From: CAXBMB01 sp052078155 | GTDB lineage: Bacteria; Pseudomonadota; Alphaproteobacteria; Kiloniellales; DSM-21159 | DNA: 64,000 bases | NCBI GenBank assembly: GCA_052078155.1 | Contig: JBQJBP010000001.1 | Coordinates: forward strand, 2,046,001 to 2,110,000 | Reading direction: 5' to 3' | In this document: one piece after another, positions 1-7,662 of the stretch | Position numbering within the stretch: position 1 is the first letter of the stretch | How the letters are laid out: every line of letters begins with the position of its first letter | Notes under the pieces: generated by a model | What the model was told of the DNA's origin: nothing | The model's input: the letters and a program-made list of their open reading frames with translations, nothing else | Databases searched by the model: none | Translations under genes and position numbers: made by a program

Positions 1-2
1 GT

Positions 3-1592
3 CCTTTATGGATTCCCGATGAAGCGCGCTATGGGGAAATCAGCCGGGAGATGCTGGCCAGCGGCAACTGGATTGTCCCTCACTTCCTCGATCTCCGCTA
101 TTTCGAAAAGCCGGTGCTGGGTTACTGGATGAACAATCTGGGACAAATCCTGTTCGGCCAGACCAACTTTGCCGTGCGCAGTTTTTCTGCCTTTTCGGCG
201 TTGCTGACCGGCCTGTTGATTTACTGGCTGGTGCGCCGGGCCCTGGATTGCCAACGCACCGCCCTCTTTTCTGTCACCATCTATCTGACCTTTTTCATTG
301 TCTACATGATGGGCAGCTTTGCGGTGCTGGATTCCTTTCTGGCCCTCTGGCTGACCGCAGCTTTTTGCGCCTATTACTGGGCCTTTCTGGCTGAAACCCC
401 GCGCCAGCGACTGACCCGGCATCTGCTGTTTGGTGCGCTGTGTGCCGCCGCCTTCATGACCAAGGGCTTCATCGGGCTGGCCCTGCCGGTCATTGCCCTG
501 GTGCCCTTCATGCTGATCCAGCGCCGCTGGCTGGAACTGATCCTCTACGGTGCGCTGGCTGTTGTTTTTGCTGCGGTTCTGGTCGCCCCCTGGGCCATCC
601 TGGTGCATCTGCAGGAACCGGACTACTGGCATTACTTCTTCTGGGAAGAACACATTCGACGCTTTTCCGGTGACGATGCCCAGCACGCCGAACCCTTCTG
701 GTTCTACCTGCCCTGGCTGCTGCTGGGGGCCATGCCCTGGGCCCTGGCAATCGTACCGGCCATCAAATCCCGGGTCTGGCAGGACAACCGGGCCTTCTAT
801 CTCTATCTGGCGCTATGGTTTGCCCTGCCCTTTGCTCTTCTGTCCTACGCCAGCGGCAAGTTGCCAACTTACATCCTGCCCTGTTTTGCGCCCCTGGCCA
901 TTTTCTTTGGGGCCGGGATGAAGAAGTTTCTGGATTCAGCAGAAGCGGTCTTTGATGCCCGGATCCTGAAGGGACTGGGCTGGAGCAACCTGATTTTTGC
1001 TGTGGTTGCCGGACTTGGCATTCTGGTCATCTCAACCGGACTGGTCAGCAAATCCCTCTTTTTCACCTGGTCTGAGTTTTACAAACCGATCCTGGGCCTG
1101 GTGGTTGTCGGTACCTGGGGAGGGTTGGCCTGGTGGCTGCTCAAGCGTCCTGAATGGGCTGTCGCCCAGGTGGCCGCCATGCCCCTGGCCTTCATGCTGC
1201 TGATGCCGCTGGTGGTGCCCCAAATCACCATCGACATCAAATCCCCCCAGCGCTTCCTGAGCCAGATTGCGCCGGAAATCACCCCCCAGACAGAGATCAT
1301 CACCAACAATGTGGGTCTGGCCGGGGCCATTGCCTGGCAGTACAACAAAGCAGACATCCTGATCTGGGGCGGGAAAGGAGAGGTGGATTATGGCCTGGGC
1401 TATGCCGACGCCGCCCACCGCTACATCCCGCCGGAAGGCATCACAAGCGCCATCGAAGAAAAACGCAAGACCACGGACGTTGCCCTATTGATCCGCCGTA
1501 AGAACCAACCAGAAGACGGGGAATTTCCGGCGCCGGATCTGCTGCAGCATCAGGGACGGTTTTTCCTGTATCTTTACAAACAGAGCCCGTGA
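3..1592 (+). CDS. ArnT-like lipid-linked glycosyltransferase (GT83), 5' truncated by window edge
   Basis: Integral membrane glycosyltransferase of the ArnT/PMT type, which moves a sugar from an undecaprenyl-phosphate carrier onto lipid A or another envelope acceptor on the periplasmic side. The frame is open from base 3, so the true start lies left of the window; 529 residues are visible. The first visible residues hold the family's acidic motif DEARYGEISREM, followed by the hallmark YFEKPVLGYW, a periplasmic acceptor-site region. About ten hydrophobic segments follow, then a short soluble C-terminal domain (about residues 420-529). It is followed after 22 bases by two SMR-type genes resembling ArnE/ArnF, which supports a lipid-linked sugar role. 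The sugar is unknown: no arnABCD genes are in view. Family assignment is firm, substrate is not. Confidence 0.88.
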   Translation, partial: PLWIPDEARYGEISREMLASGNWIVPHFLDLRYFEKPVLGYWMNNLGQILFGQTNFAVRSFSAFSALLTGLLIYWLVRRALDCQRTALFSVTIYLTFFIVYMMGSFAVLDSFLALWLTAAFCAYYWAFLAETPRQRLTRHLLFGALCAAAFMTKGFIGLALPVIALVPFMLIQRRWLELILYGALAVVFAAVLVAPWAILVHLQEPDYWHYFFWEEHIRRFSGDDAQHAEPFWFYLPWLLLGAMPWALAIVPAIKSRVWQDNRAFYLYLALWFALPFALLSYASGKLPTYILPCFAPLAIFFGAGMKKFLDSAEAVFDARILKGLGWSNLIFAVVAGLGILVISTGLVSKSLFFTWSEFYKPILGLVVVGTWGGLAWWLLKRPEWAVAQVAAMPLAFMLLMPLVVPQITIDIKSPQRFLSQIAPEITPQTEIITNNVGLAGAIAWQYNKADILIWGGKGEVDYGLGYADAAHRYIPPEGITSAIEEKRKTTDVALLIRRKNQPEDGEFPAPDLLQHQGRFFLYLYKQSP

Positions 1593-1614
1593 TTTTCTGA
1601 GATAAACGACACAG

Positions 1615-2049
1615 ATGAACTACGCAGACATCATCGCAGAAGCCGCAGGTCTGAGCACCGGAACGCCCGTTGCGGGCGCCCCCCAGGAGATCACCCTGAT
1701 CGCCTGGTTGTGGCTGCTTTTGTCTCTGGCCTGCACCTCCGGTGGTCAGGTCGCGCAGAAGATTGCTGTGCAATCCATGAAACAGGCCAGAAAGGGCGGC
1801 GACGGGCGTCATTTTCTGGTCGAGCCCTGGCTGCTGGTCGCCATTCTTCTGCTGGGTGTTGGCGCCCTGTTCTGGCTTGCGGTCCTGCAAGCCTTTCCCG
1901 TCGGCGTGGCCTACCCTCTGCTGGCCAGCAACTTTGCCATCATGGCCCTGGTGGCAAAGTTCGGGTTCAAGGAAACCATCTCCGCGCGCCGCTGGCTGGG
2001 GGTGGGTCTGATCATTCTGGGTGTGGCAGTCCTGGGAGCCAGCGCATGA
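1615..2049 (+). CDS. Small EamA/SMR-family membrane protein, ArnE-like
   Basis: A 144-residue membrane protein with about four helices (roughly 28-46, 68-90, 94-112 and 121-140). It resembles the EmrE/ArnE class; the late motif GVAYPLLASNFAIMAL is typical of the third and fourth helices of this family. In the Arn system two such half-size proteins form a heterodimer that flips undecaprenyl-phosphate-sugar across the inner membrane. It overlaps the next gene by four bases (ATGA), so the pair is probably translationally coupled and heterodimeric. A drug/metabolite efflux role is a formal alternative, but the upstream ArnT-like gene favours flippase. Confidence 0.8.
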   Translation: MNYADIIAEAAGLSTGTPVAGAPQEITLIAWLWLLLSLACTSGGQVAQKIAVQSMKQARKGGDGRHFLVEPWLLVAILLLGVGALFWLAVLQAFPVGVAYPLLASNFAIMALVAKFGFKETISARRWLGVGLIILGVAVLGASA

Positions 2050-2501
2050 GCGACCGCCAACGCACAAACCTTCGCGACCCCCTGGCTCCCCCTTCCAAAA
2101 ACCTGGGGTACTTTTATGTCGCCGTCAGCATTTTTCTGGTGACCTTTGCCCAGCTGGCCATGAAATGGGGATTGCTGATTCTGCCCGAAGGCACAGCCTT
2201 TGCCCGCAGGTGGGATCTCTTTGTCGAACAGGTTCCCGCCATGGCCTGGATTTTTGCCGGGTTGGCCGCCTATGTCTTTTCGATGATTTCCTGGCTGGGC
2301 GTGCTGGCCTGCCTGCCCCTCTCCCTGGCCTACCCGTTGCTGTCCATCAGCTACGTGCTGGTCTATTTTCTGGCCAACCTGCTGGGAGTCTTCGGGGAGA
2401 ACTGGAGTTCTCAGGCTTTGCTGGGCATCTGCTTCATTCTGGCCGGGGTCTGGCTGGTCAACAGCAAGGACCCGCAATCCACCTCGTCTGAGACAAGATA
2501 A
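2046..2501 (+). CDS. Small EamA/SMR-family membrane protein, ArnF-like
   Basis: A 151-residue, four-helix SMR-type protein starting at the ATG that overlaps the stop of the preceding gene by four bases. The first 20 residues are soluble and basic; helices follow at about 21-40, 65-88, 92-112 and 120-140. The motif LAYPLLSISYVLVYFLA matches the corresponding segment of the upstream partner and of ArnF. Likely the second subunit of a lipid-linked sugar flippase serving the ArnT-like transferase. It ends only six bases from the convergent ubiK stop. Confidence 0.8.
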   Translation: MSDRQRTNLRDPLAPPSKNLGYFYVAVSIFLVTFAQLAMKWGLLILPEGTAFARRWDLFVEQVPAMAWIFAGLAAYVFSMISWLGVLACLPLSLAYPLLSISYVLVYFLANLLGVFGENWSSQALLGICFILAGVWLVNSKDPQSTSSETR

Positions 2502-2507
2502 AGCAGA

Positions 2508-2927
2508 TCAGGACGGGTCAGCTTTGACCTTATCGTCCGTTGCCTTGCTGGCCGTGCTTTTGCTGCCAGCGGCCTTGGCTCGGGTGGATTTGGCGGCAGT
2601 GGATTTGGTTGCTGCAGATTTGCTGGCTGTGGCCTTGGCGCGGGGCTTGGCAGCCCGTTTCGCCGCTGGTTTTTTCTGGGCTGCCGCCAAAGCTTCTTCC
2701 AGCTTTGCCACCCGCTCCAGCAGTTGCTCCTGTTCCTCACGGGCTTTGGCCACCATGTCGCGGGTCACTTCATATTCTTCGCGGGTGACCAGATCCATCT
2801 GACTGAGGATCTTCTCGAACTGCTGGCGAAACTGGGCTTCCACCTCGCCGCGCATGCCACTGGCCATGCCGACAGCGCCGCTGAAAAGACGGGCGACATC
2901 ATCAAGCAGTCGGTTTTGCGTTTGCAT
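2508..2927 (-). CDS. ubiK: Ubiquinone biosynthesis accessory factor UbiK (BMFP family)
   Basis: A 139-residue protein. Residues 1-82 form the BMFP/YqiC domain: an amphipathic N-terminus (DDVARLFSGAVGMASGMRGE) and a coiled coil (about 35-82, with REEYEVTRDMVAKAREEQEQ). In E. coli UbiK helps the aerobic ubiquinone pathway by binding UbiJ and membranes. Residues 85-139 are an unusual Ala/Lys/Ser/Thr-rich basic tail of the histone-H1-like type, absent from the short E. coli protein. It is encoded divergently from hldD. Domain assignment is confident; the role of the tail is unknown. Confidence 0.85.
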   Translation of the reverse strand: MQTQNRLLDDVARLFSGAVGMASGMRGEVEAQFRQQFEKILSQMDLVTREEYEVTRDMVAKAREEQEQLLERVAKLEEALAAAQKKPAAKRAAKPRAKATASKSAATKSTAAKSTRAKAAGSKSTASKATDDKVKADPS

Positions 2928-3240
2928 CGCGGGAAGCTCCTGTTGCGGTTTGGCTGCCGAACTCTGTTCCTTCTGGCCATCGACTGCGCCAGTGCAAGCA
3001 GGGTTCAGCAGGGAGAATCAAGCAGTTGTCGTCAGGGCCAGACTAAATCACGCCAGCGCCTGAGGAGCCACCCTTTTTTGGCCTCAGCAAGGCCTGCGAC
3101 AAAGTCCGCCAGTTTGCCTCCTACTTTACCTCTTTGCGGAAGGCCTCCCGGCCAAGGGGTCATTTTGTACTGGTCACCGAAAGTTGGTTTTCACAGTGGG
3201 GGCCAAGCCCTATAAGAAACGCAAGCAAGAGGAGAAGAGC
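2928..3240. promoter_or_regulatory. Divergent ubiK / hldD intergenic region
   Basis: About 310 bases with no gene I can support. It must carry the promoters for ubiK (leftward) and hldD (rightward). A good ribosome binding site (GAGGAG near 3230) sits just before the hldD ATG. I could not pick convincing -35/-10 pairs by eye. Confidence 0.5.
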
Positions 3241-4221
3241 ATGATACTGGTCACAGGCGGCGCAGGCTTTATCGGATCTAACATTGTGGCGGCCCTGGCC
3301 GATCGCGGCGAGCGGGTTGTGGTCTGCGACTGGCTGAAGGACGGCGACAAGTGGCGCAACATCGCCAAACATGAAATCGAAGAAATCGTCTCGCCTCAGA
3401 ACCTGGACCAGTGGATGGCAACCACCTACGGCATCACGGCGGTCATCCACATGGGGGCCATCTCTGCCACCACGGAGAGCGATGGCGATGCCCTGGTGGA
3501 AAACAATCTGAACCTCTCTCAGAAGCTCTGGCGCTGGTGTGCCACCAACGGTGTGCCCTTCATCTATGCCTCTTCCGCCGCCACCTATGGCGATGGCAGC
3601 CAGGGCTTTGATGACGACGCGTCACTGGAGCATCAGGCCAAACTGCGCCCGCTAAACGGCTATGGCTGGAGCAAGCATCTCTTTGACCGCTGGGTGGCCC
3701 GCCGCCTGGACCTCGGGCACGTGGCACCGCCGACCTGGGCCGGGTTGAAGTTCTTCAACGTCTACGGCCCCAACGAAGGCCACAAAGGCGGTCAGGCGTC
3801 CGTTCCCCTGCATCTTTTCGACCAGTTGAGCGCCGGGGACATAGCCCGCCTGTTCAAGTCTCACCATCCCGACTATGCCGATGGCGGACAGCTGCGCGAT
3901 TTCATCTGGGTGGATGATGTGGTGCAGGTGGTGCTCTGGCTGCTTGACAAACGGGAGGTTTCAGGACTTTTCAATGTCGGAACAGGCAAGGCCCGCTCTT
4001 TCCACGATTTGGCACGGGCCGTCTTCAAAGCCATGAACAAGCCGGAACAGATAGAGTTCATCCCAACGCCGGAATCCATCCGCGCCAAGTACCAGTACTT
4101 TACCGAAGCCAACATGGATCGTCTGCGCGCCGCCGGGTACGACCGCGAGTTCACCGGTCTAGAAGACGGCATAACCAGATATCTTCGCAACTACCTGATG
4201 ACCGACGACCCCTATCGCTGA
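3241..4221 (+). CDS. hldD: ADP-L-glycero-D-manno-heptose 6-epimerase
   Basis: A 326-residue extended short-chain dehydrogenase that converts ADP-D-glycero-manno-heptose to the L-glycero form for the LPS inner core, in the cytoplasm. Visible are the N-terminal NAD(P)-binding loop GGAGFIGSN, the DWLKDGDKWRN stretch typical of HldD, the SSAATYGDG active-site Ser/Thr region, and the catalytic YGWSK (Tyr-x-x-x-Lys). Length matches the family (about 310-330). The start at 3241 is chosen because MILVTGGAGFIG is the family N-terminus and GAGGAG precedes it; a longer in-frame opening upstream is not needed. Confidence 0.95.
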   Translation: MILVTGGAGFIGSNIVAALADRGERVVVCDWLKDGDKWRNIAKHEIEEIVSPQNLDQWMATTYGITAVIHMGAISATTESDGDALVENNLNLSQKLWRWCATNGVPFIYASSAATYGDGSQGFDDDASLEHQAKLRPLNGYGWSKHLFDRWVARRLDLGHVAPPTWAGLKFFNVYGPNEGHKGGQASVPLHLFDQLSAGDIARLFKSHHPDYADGGQLRDFIWVDDVVQVVLWLLDKREVSGLFNVGTGKARSFHDLARAVFKAMNKPEQIEFIPTPESIRAKYQYFTEANMDRLRAAGYDREFTGLEDGITRYLRNYLMTDDPYR

Positions 4222-4237
4222 TCCCGGGCACGGAATT

Positions 4238-4265
4238 CCCCGCATGAGGGGCGCCCTCTGCGGGG
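4238..4265 (+). terminator. Strong GC hairpin after hldD
   Basis: Arms CCCCGCA (4238-4244) and TGCGGGG (4259-4265) enclose a second GC-rich pairing (GAGGG with CCCTC). It sits 17 bases past the hldD stop, but lacks a T-run, so it is a plausible but imperfect terminator or RNA 3'-end stabiliser. Confidence 0.4.
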
Positions 4266-4392
4266 ACAGCCGATCAGGGAGCCTGCCTTTGTTTACACCT
4301 TATTTTGCCAGCTTGTTGTCTTTGCTCCCCATCTGACGGTGGCAAGAGAACAGGCGGGCACGACGCTGCAACCCAACAGATAGGACCGCTTC

Positions 4393-5229
4393 ATGGAGGC
4401 CCTTTCCCTGTCGTTCTCTCTGGCCGCCCTGGCCTTTCCTGACTTTGACCCGGTCATCGTGCAGCTGGGGCCCTTTGCCATTCGCTGGTATGCCCTGGCC
4501 TATGTCACCGGTCTGGTTCTGGGCTGGCAGTACTGCCGCTGGCTGACGCGCAAGGATTACTTCGGCAAAGACGGCGCCGGGGTGACTGCCGTTCAGATCG
4601 ACGACCTGCTGCTCTGGGCCACCCTGGGCGTGGTGCTGGGAGGACGTCTGGGCTACGTGCTGTTCTACAAGCCCGGATACTACCTTTTTAACCCCATCGA
4701 GATTTTCTACGTCTGGCAAGGCGGCATGGCGTTCCATGGCGGTTTCCTGGGGGTCGTGGTCGCTGTTCTGCTCTTTACCCGAAAGCACAAGATCTCCTTC
4801 TTCCGGGTGATCGATATCTGCGCCTGTGCCACGCCCATTGGCCTGGGTCTGGGGCGTATCGCCAACTTCATCAACGGGGAGCTTTATGGCCGGGCCAGCG
4901 ACGTGTCCTGGGCCATGGTTTTTCCCACCGGCGGGCCGGAGCCCCGGCACCCCAGCCAGCTTTATCAGGCCGGCTTGGAAGGGCTGGTGCTGTTCGTGTT
5001 GTTCTTCTTTCTGGCCCGGGGCGGGGCATTGGCCCACAAAGGCATGATGTCCGGGTTCTTCCTGTTGGGTTACGGCCTGTCCCGTTTGGTTGGGGAGATT
5101 TTCCGCCAACCGGATGCCCATCTGGGGTTCATTCTGGGACCGGTCACCATGGGACAGCTGTTGTCCCTGCCCATGGTGTTGGGGGGGCTCTTCCTCATTC
5201 ACTGGTCACGCACCCATAAACTGCCGTGA
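4393..5229 (+). CDS. lgt: Prolipoprotein diacylglyceryl transferase
   Basis: A 278-residue, seven-helix inner-membrane enzyme that transfers diacylglycerol from phosphatidylglycerol to the lipobox cysteine of prolipoproteins. The Lgt signature is present as GRIANFINGELYGR (about residues 155-168), and the essential His/Gly region as GMAFHGGFLG (about 115-124). N- and C-terminal hydrophobic segments fit the known topology. It is followed after 10 bases by midA. Several predicted lipoproteins in this window (9088, 49779, 56908) would be its substrates. Confidence 0.96.
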   Translation: MEALSLSFSLAALAFPDFDPVIVQLGPFAIRWYALAYVTGLVLGWQYCRWLTRKDYFGKDGAGVTAVQIDDLLLWATLGVVLGGRLGYVLFYKPGYYLFNPIEIFYVWQGGMAFHGGFLGVVVAVLLFTRKHKISFFRVIDICACATPIGLGLGRIANFINGELYGRASDVSWAMVFPTGGPEPRHPSQLYQAGLEGLVLFVLFFFLARGGALAHKGMMSGFFLLGYGLSRLVGEIFRQPDAHLGFILGPVTMGQLLSLPMVLGGLFLIHWSRTHKLP

Positions 5230-5239
5230 TTGATCTGTC

Positions 5240-6340
5240 ATGACGGCTCTTTTTGACCTGCTGGCCACACGCATCCGTCAGGATGGACCCATCAGCCTGG
5301 CCGACTATATGGCGCTGGCCCTGACCCATCCGACGCTTGGCTACTACAGCCGCCAACAATCGGACGCGAAAGACCCTTTCGGGCGCAAAGGGGATTTCAT
5401 CACCGCCCCCGAAATCAGCCAGATGTTCGGGGAGCTGCTGGGTCTGTGGTGCGCCGACAGCTGGGTGAACCTGGGCTCTCCCGCGCAGGTGCATCTGGTG
5501 GAACTGGGGCCGGGTCGCGGCACTTTGATGAGTGACATTCTGCGCACAGCCAAAGGCCTGCCGGCCTTCCATGACGCCCTGAGCATTCATCTGGTGGAGG
5601 TCAGCCCCAGCCTGCGTCGCCAGCAGCGCACACGGCTGCCCGAAGGCAAGGTCACCTGGCACGACACTCTGGAAAGCCTGCCCGACACCGGGCCTCTCAT
5701 CTTCATTGCCAATGAGTTCTTCGATGCCCTGCCCATCCGGCAGTACCAGTTCACGGACCAGGGCTGGTCAGAACGGCTGGTGGGATTGACCGATGAGGGC
5801 AATGACCTGACCTTTGGTCTGGCCGCCCCCCTGCCCGGGAACAGCGCTTTGGGATTGCCCCCGGCAAAACCGGGAGAGATAGCAGAGCTCTGCCCGGCAG
5901 CCGAAGCCATCGCCCAGCAGATTGGCCTGCGCCTGAGCGATCAGGGCGGGGCCGCTCTGATCATCGATTACGGCTATCTCAAAACTCAGGCAGGAGACAG
6001 TCTGCAGGCCCTCAAAGCCCACAAGTTTCATCCGGTTCTGGAAGATCCTGGCACAGCCGACATCACGGCCCATGTCAACTTTCAGGCTCTGGCTCAGGCC
6101 GCAGCCGCAGGCGGCGCCCGCCCCCTGCCCCCGGTGACACAAGGCGACCTTTTAAGGCATCTGGGGATCGAACAGCGCGCCCAGCAACTCAAAGCCCAGG
6201 CCAATGCCCGGCAAAGCACAGATATCGATCAGGCTCTCGACCGCCTTACAAAGGACACAGAGATGGGGCAGCTTTTCAAAGCTCTGGCCCTGACCACCAA
6301 AGAAGGCCCCGATCTGGCTGGGTTTCCCCAGGCGGACTGA
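5240..6340 (+). CDS. midA: SAM-dependent methyltransferase, MidA/NDUFAF7 family (DUF185)
   Basis: A 366-residue Rossmann methyltransferase related to mitochondrial NDUFAF7, which methylates an arginine of a complex I subunit during assembly. Family marks: GYYSRQQ near the N-terminus, GDFITAPEISQMFGELLG (about 52-69), the SAM-binding loop ELGPGRGTLM (about 90-99), and NEFFDALPIRQY (about 158-169). Placement directly behind lgt is common in alphaproteobacteria. The bacterial substrate is inferred from the mitochondrial relative; family membership is clear. Confidence 0.9.
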   Translation: MTALFDLLATRIRQDGPISLADYMALALTHPTLGYYSRQQSDAKDPFGRKGDFITAPEISQMFGELLGLWCADSWVNLGSPAQVHLVELGPGRGTLMSDILRTAKGLPAFHDALSIHLVEVSPSLRRQQRTRLPEGKVTWHDTLESLPDTGPLIFIANEFFDALPIRQYQFTDQGWSERLVGLTDEGNDLTFGLAAPLPGNSALGLPPAKPGEIAELCPAAEAIAQQIGLRLSDQGGAALIIDYGYLKTQAGDSLQALKAHKFHPVLEDPGTADITAHVNFQALAQAAAAGGARPLPPVTQGDLLRHLGIEQRAQQLKAQANARQSTDIDQALDRLTKDTEMGQLFKALALTTKEGPDLAGFPQAD

Positions 6341-6361
6341 CGCTCAAAGACCCTAAGCTTT

Positions 6362-6381
6362 CGGAAGCTCCTGAGCTTCCG
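6362..6381. repeat. Perfect 9-bp inverted repeat after midA
   Basis: CGGAAGCTC (6362-6370) and GAGCTTCCG (6373-6381) separated by two bases, 21 bases past the midA stop. No clear T-run follows, so terminator function is possible but unproven. Confidence 0.4.
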
Positions 6382-6450
6382 GCTCTCGTTTACTTCAGGT
6401 GACCTCTAACGCCCATCCACCTGGTGCCAGTCCATCTGGTGCCGTTCCTT

Positions 6451-6570
6451 GAAAGCGAAACTCTCTTCAGTCTCTTTTGAGGACGATCACAGTTTGGTTT
6501 TCTCCACTAGGTTCAAATCGCTTTGGTTCCAAGTGCGAAGCGTTTCTAACTAAAGCGATCATGCTCCAGG
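6451..6570 (+). repeat. Interspersed intergenic repeat, subfamily A, partly rearranged copy
   Basis: Shares with the full copies at 43689 and 53801 the order: GCGAAACTCT..TTCAGT, GAGGA.GATCAC, TTTGGTT, GCGAAGCG, TTCTAACTAAA.CGATCATGCTC(C)AG. The middle is expanded by a duplicated TTTGGTT-like stretch. It lies between midA and pgeF in the gene direction. Confidence 0.75.
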
Positions 6571-6637
6571 TGCGTCTGACCCCGGTAATTCCCCTGCGGG
6601 GATTCCCTTTACTTTTTTTGTGCGATAGGCTTTTGCC

Positions 6638-7405
6638 ATGCTGACCGATCCGACACTGCAAACCCTTGAGGCTGTGCGCCATGGCTTTCTGACCCGCAAA
6701 GGCGGGAAAAGCCGGGGAATCTATGAAGGGCTGAACTGTGGATTCGGCTCCCACGACAGCAAGGAAGATGTGGCCGCCAACCGCCAGATTGCGCTGGAAC
6801 GGGTGGGCCTGCCGGACGGCCACCTGCTGACCTGCTACCAGATTCACTCCCCCGATGTGGTGGAAGTGACGACGCCCTGGGCACCGGACGCCTCTCCCAA
6901 AGCCGATGCCACAGTGACCCGCAAATCAGGCATCGCCCTGGGGGTGCTGACAGCAGATTGTGCCCCCGTGCTCTTTGCCGATGCCCAGGCCGGGGTCATT
7001 GGCGCGGCCCATGCAGGCTGGAAAGGGGCCATCGGCGGGGTGCTGGCCGCCACCGTGTCTGCCATGGAAGATCTGGGAGCCAAGCGGGAGCGCATTGTGG
7101 CCGCCATCGGCCCCTGCATCGCCCACAGTTCTTATGAAGTTGGCCCCGATTTCCCCAAACCTTTCCTACAGGATAACCCCGACAACGCCAGTTACTTCTG
7201 GCCTAAACAGTCAGGGGGAAAACCCCATTTTGACCTGAAGGGATTTGTCGGCAAACAGCTGGAGCGCTGTGGTTTATCCCGGATCGGCTGCCTGCCCCAC
7301 GACACCTATGCAGACCCGGAGAGCTTTTTCAGCTACCGCCGCACCTGCCACCGCCAGGAAGGGGATTACGGGCGCGGTCTCTCCCTGATCTATCTCGAGC
7401 CTTAA
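6638..7405 (+). CDS. pgeF: Peptidoglycan editing factor family protein (YfiH/PgeF, laccase-like fold)
   Basis: A 255-residue protein of the YfiH/DUF152 family. E. coli PgeF is a cytoplasmic amidase that removes wrongly incorporated L-Ser from UDP-MurNAc. Metal-site marks are visible: LTCYQIHSPDVVEV with the first His (about residue 71), TADCAPVLFAD (about 105-115), GAAHAGWKGAIGGV (about 123-136) with the second His, and GPCIAHSSYEVG. The ending FFSYRRTCHRQEGDYGRGLS is the family C-terminus. Stand-alone, with an intergenic repeat immediately upstream. Confidence 0.9.
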   Translation: MLTDPTLQTLEAVRHGFLTRKGGKSRGIYEGLNCGFGSHDSKEDVAANRQIALERVGLPDGHLLTCYQIHSPDVVEVTTPWAPDASPKADATVTRKSGIALGVLTADCAPVLFADAQAGVIGAAHAGWKGAIGGVLAATVSAMEDLGAKRERIVAAIGPCIAHSSYEVGPDFPKPFLQDNPDNASYFWPKQSGGKPHFDLKGFVGKQLERCGLSRIGCLPHDTYADPESFFSYRRTCHRQEGDYGRGLSLIYLEP

Positions 7406-7662
7406 GTCCGCATTCGGGCCACAGTTCGGCCTGGCCTCCTTGAAAAAGTCACCTGTGCCATCACAAAGCTAGACCCCCGGTCTTTGCCCCCCTATCTTCC
7501 TGTCAGTCTGGCTTGGTTCCGGAGCAGGTTTTTGGGACATCGGCGCATGTAACGCGGGCTCACAAGGTGAGCTCCCGAACAGAATGCGGTCTCAAAGAGT
7601 GATCTGGTTTCTCCCAAAACAGGCTGTCAAAGACAGAGGTTTACAAGGAATAGAGGCTGGCC

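Noticed and set aside
3184..3240. Upstream start for hldD
   Set aside because: It adds non-homologous residues before the conserved GGAGFIG start, and the good ribosome site lies in between.
6500..6530. GGTTCAAATC resembling a tRNA T-loop
   Set aside because: No acceptor, D or anticodon arm can be paired around it, and it lies inside an interspersed repeat copy.
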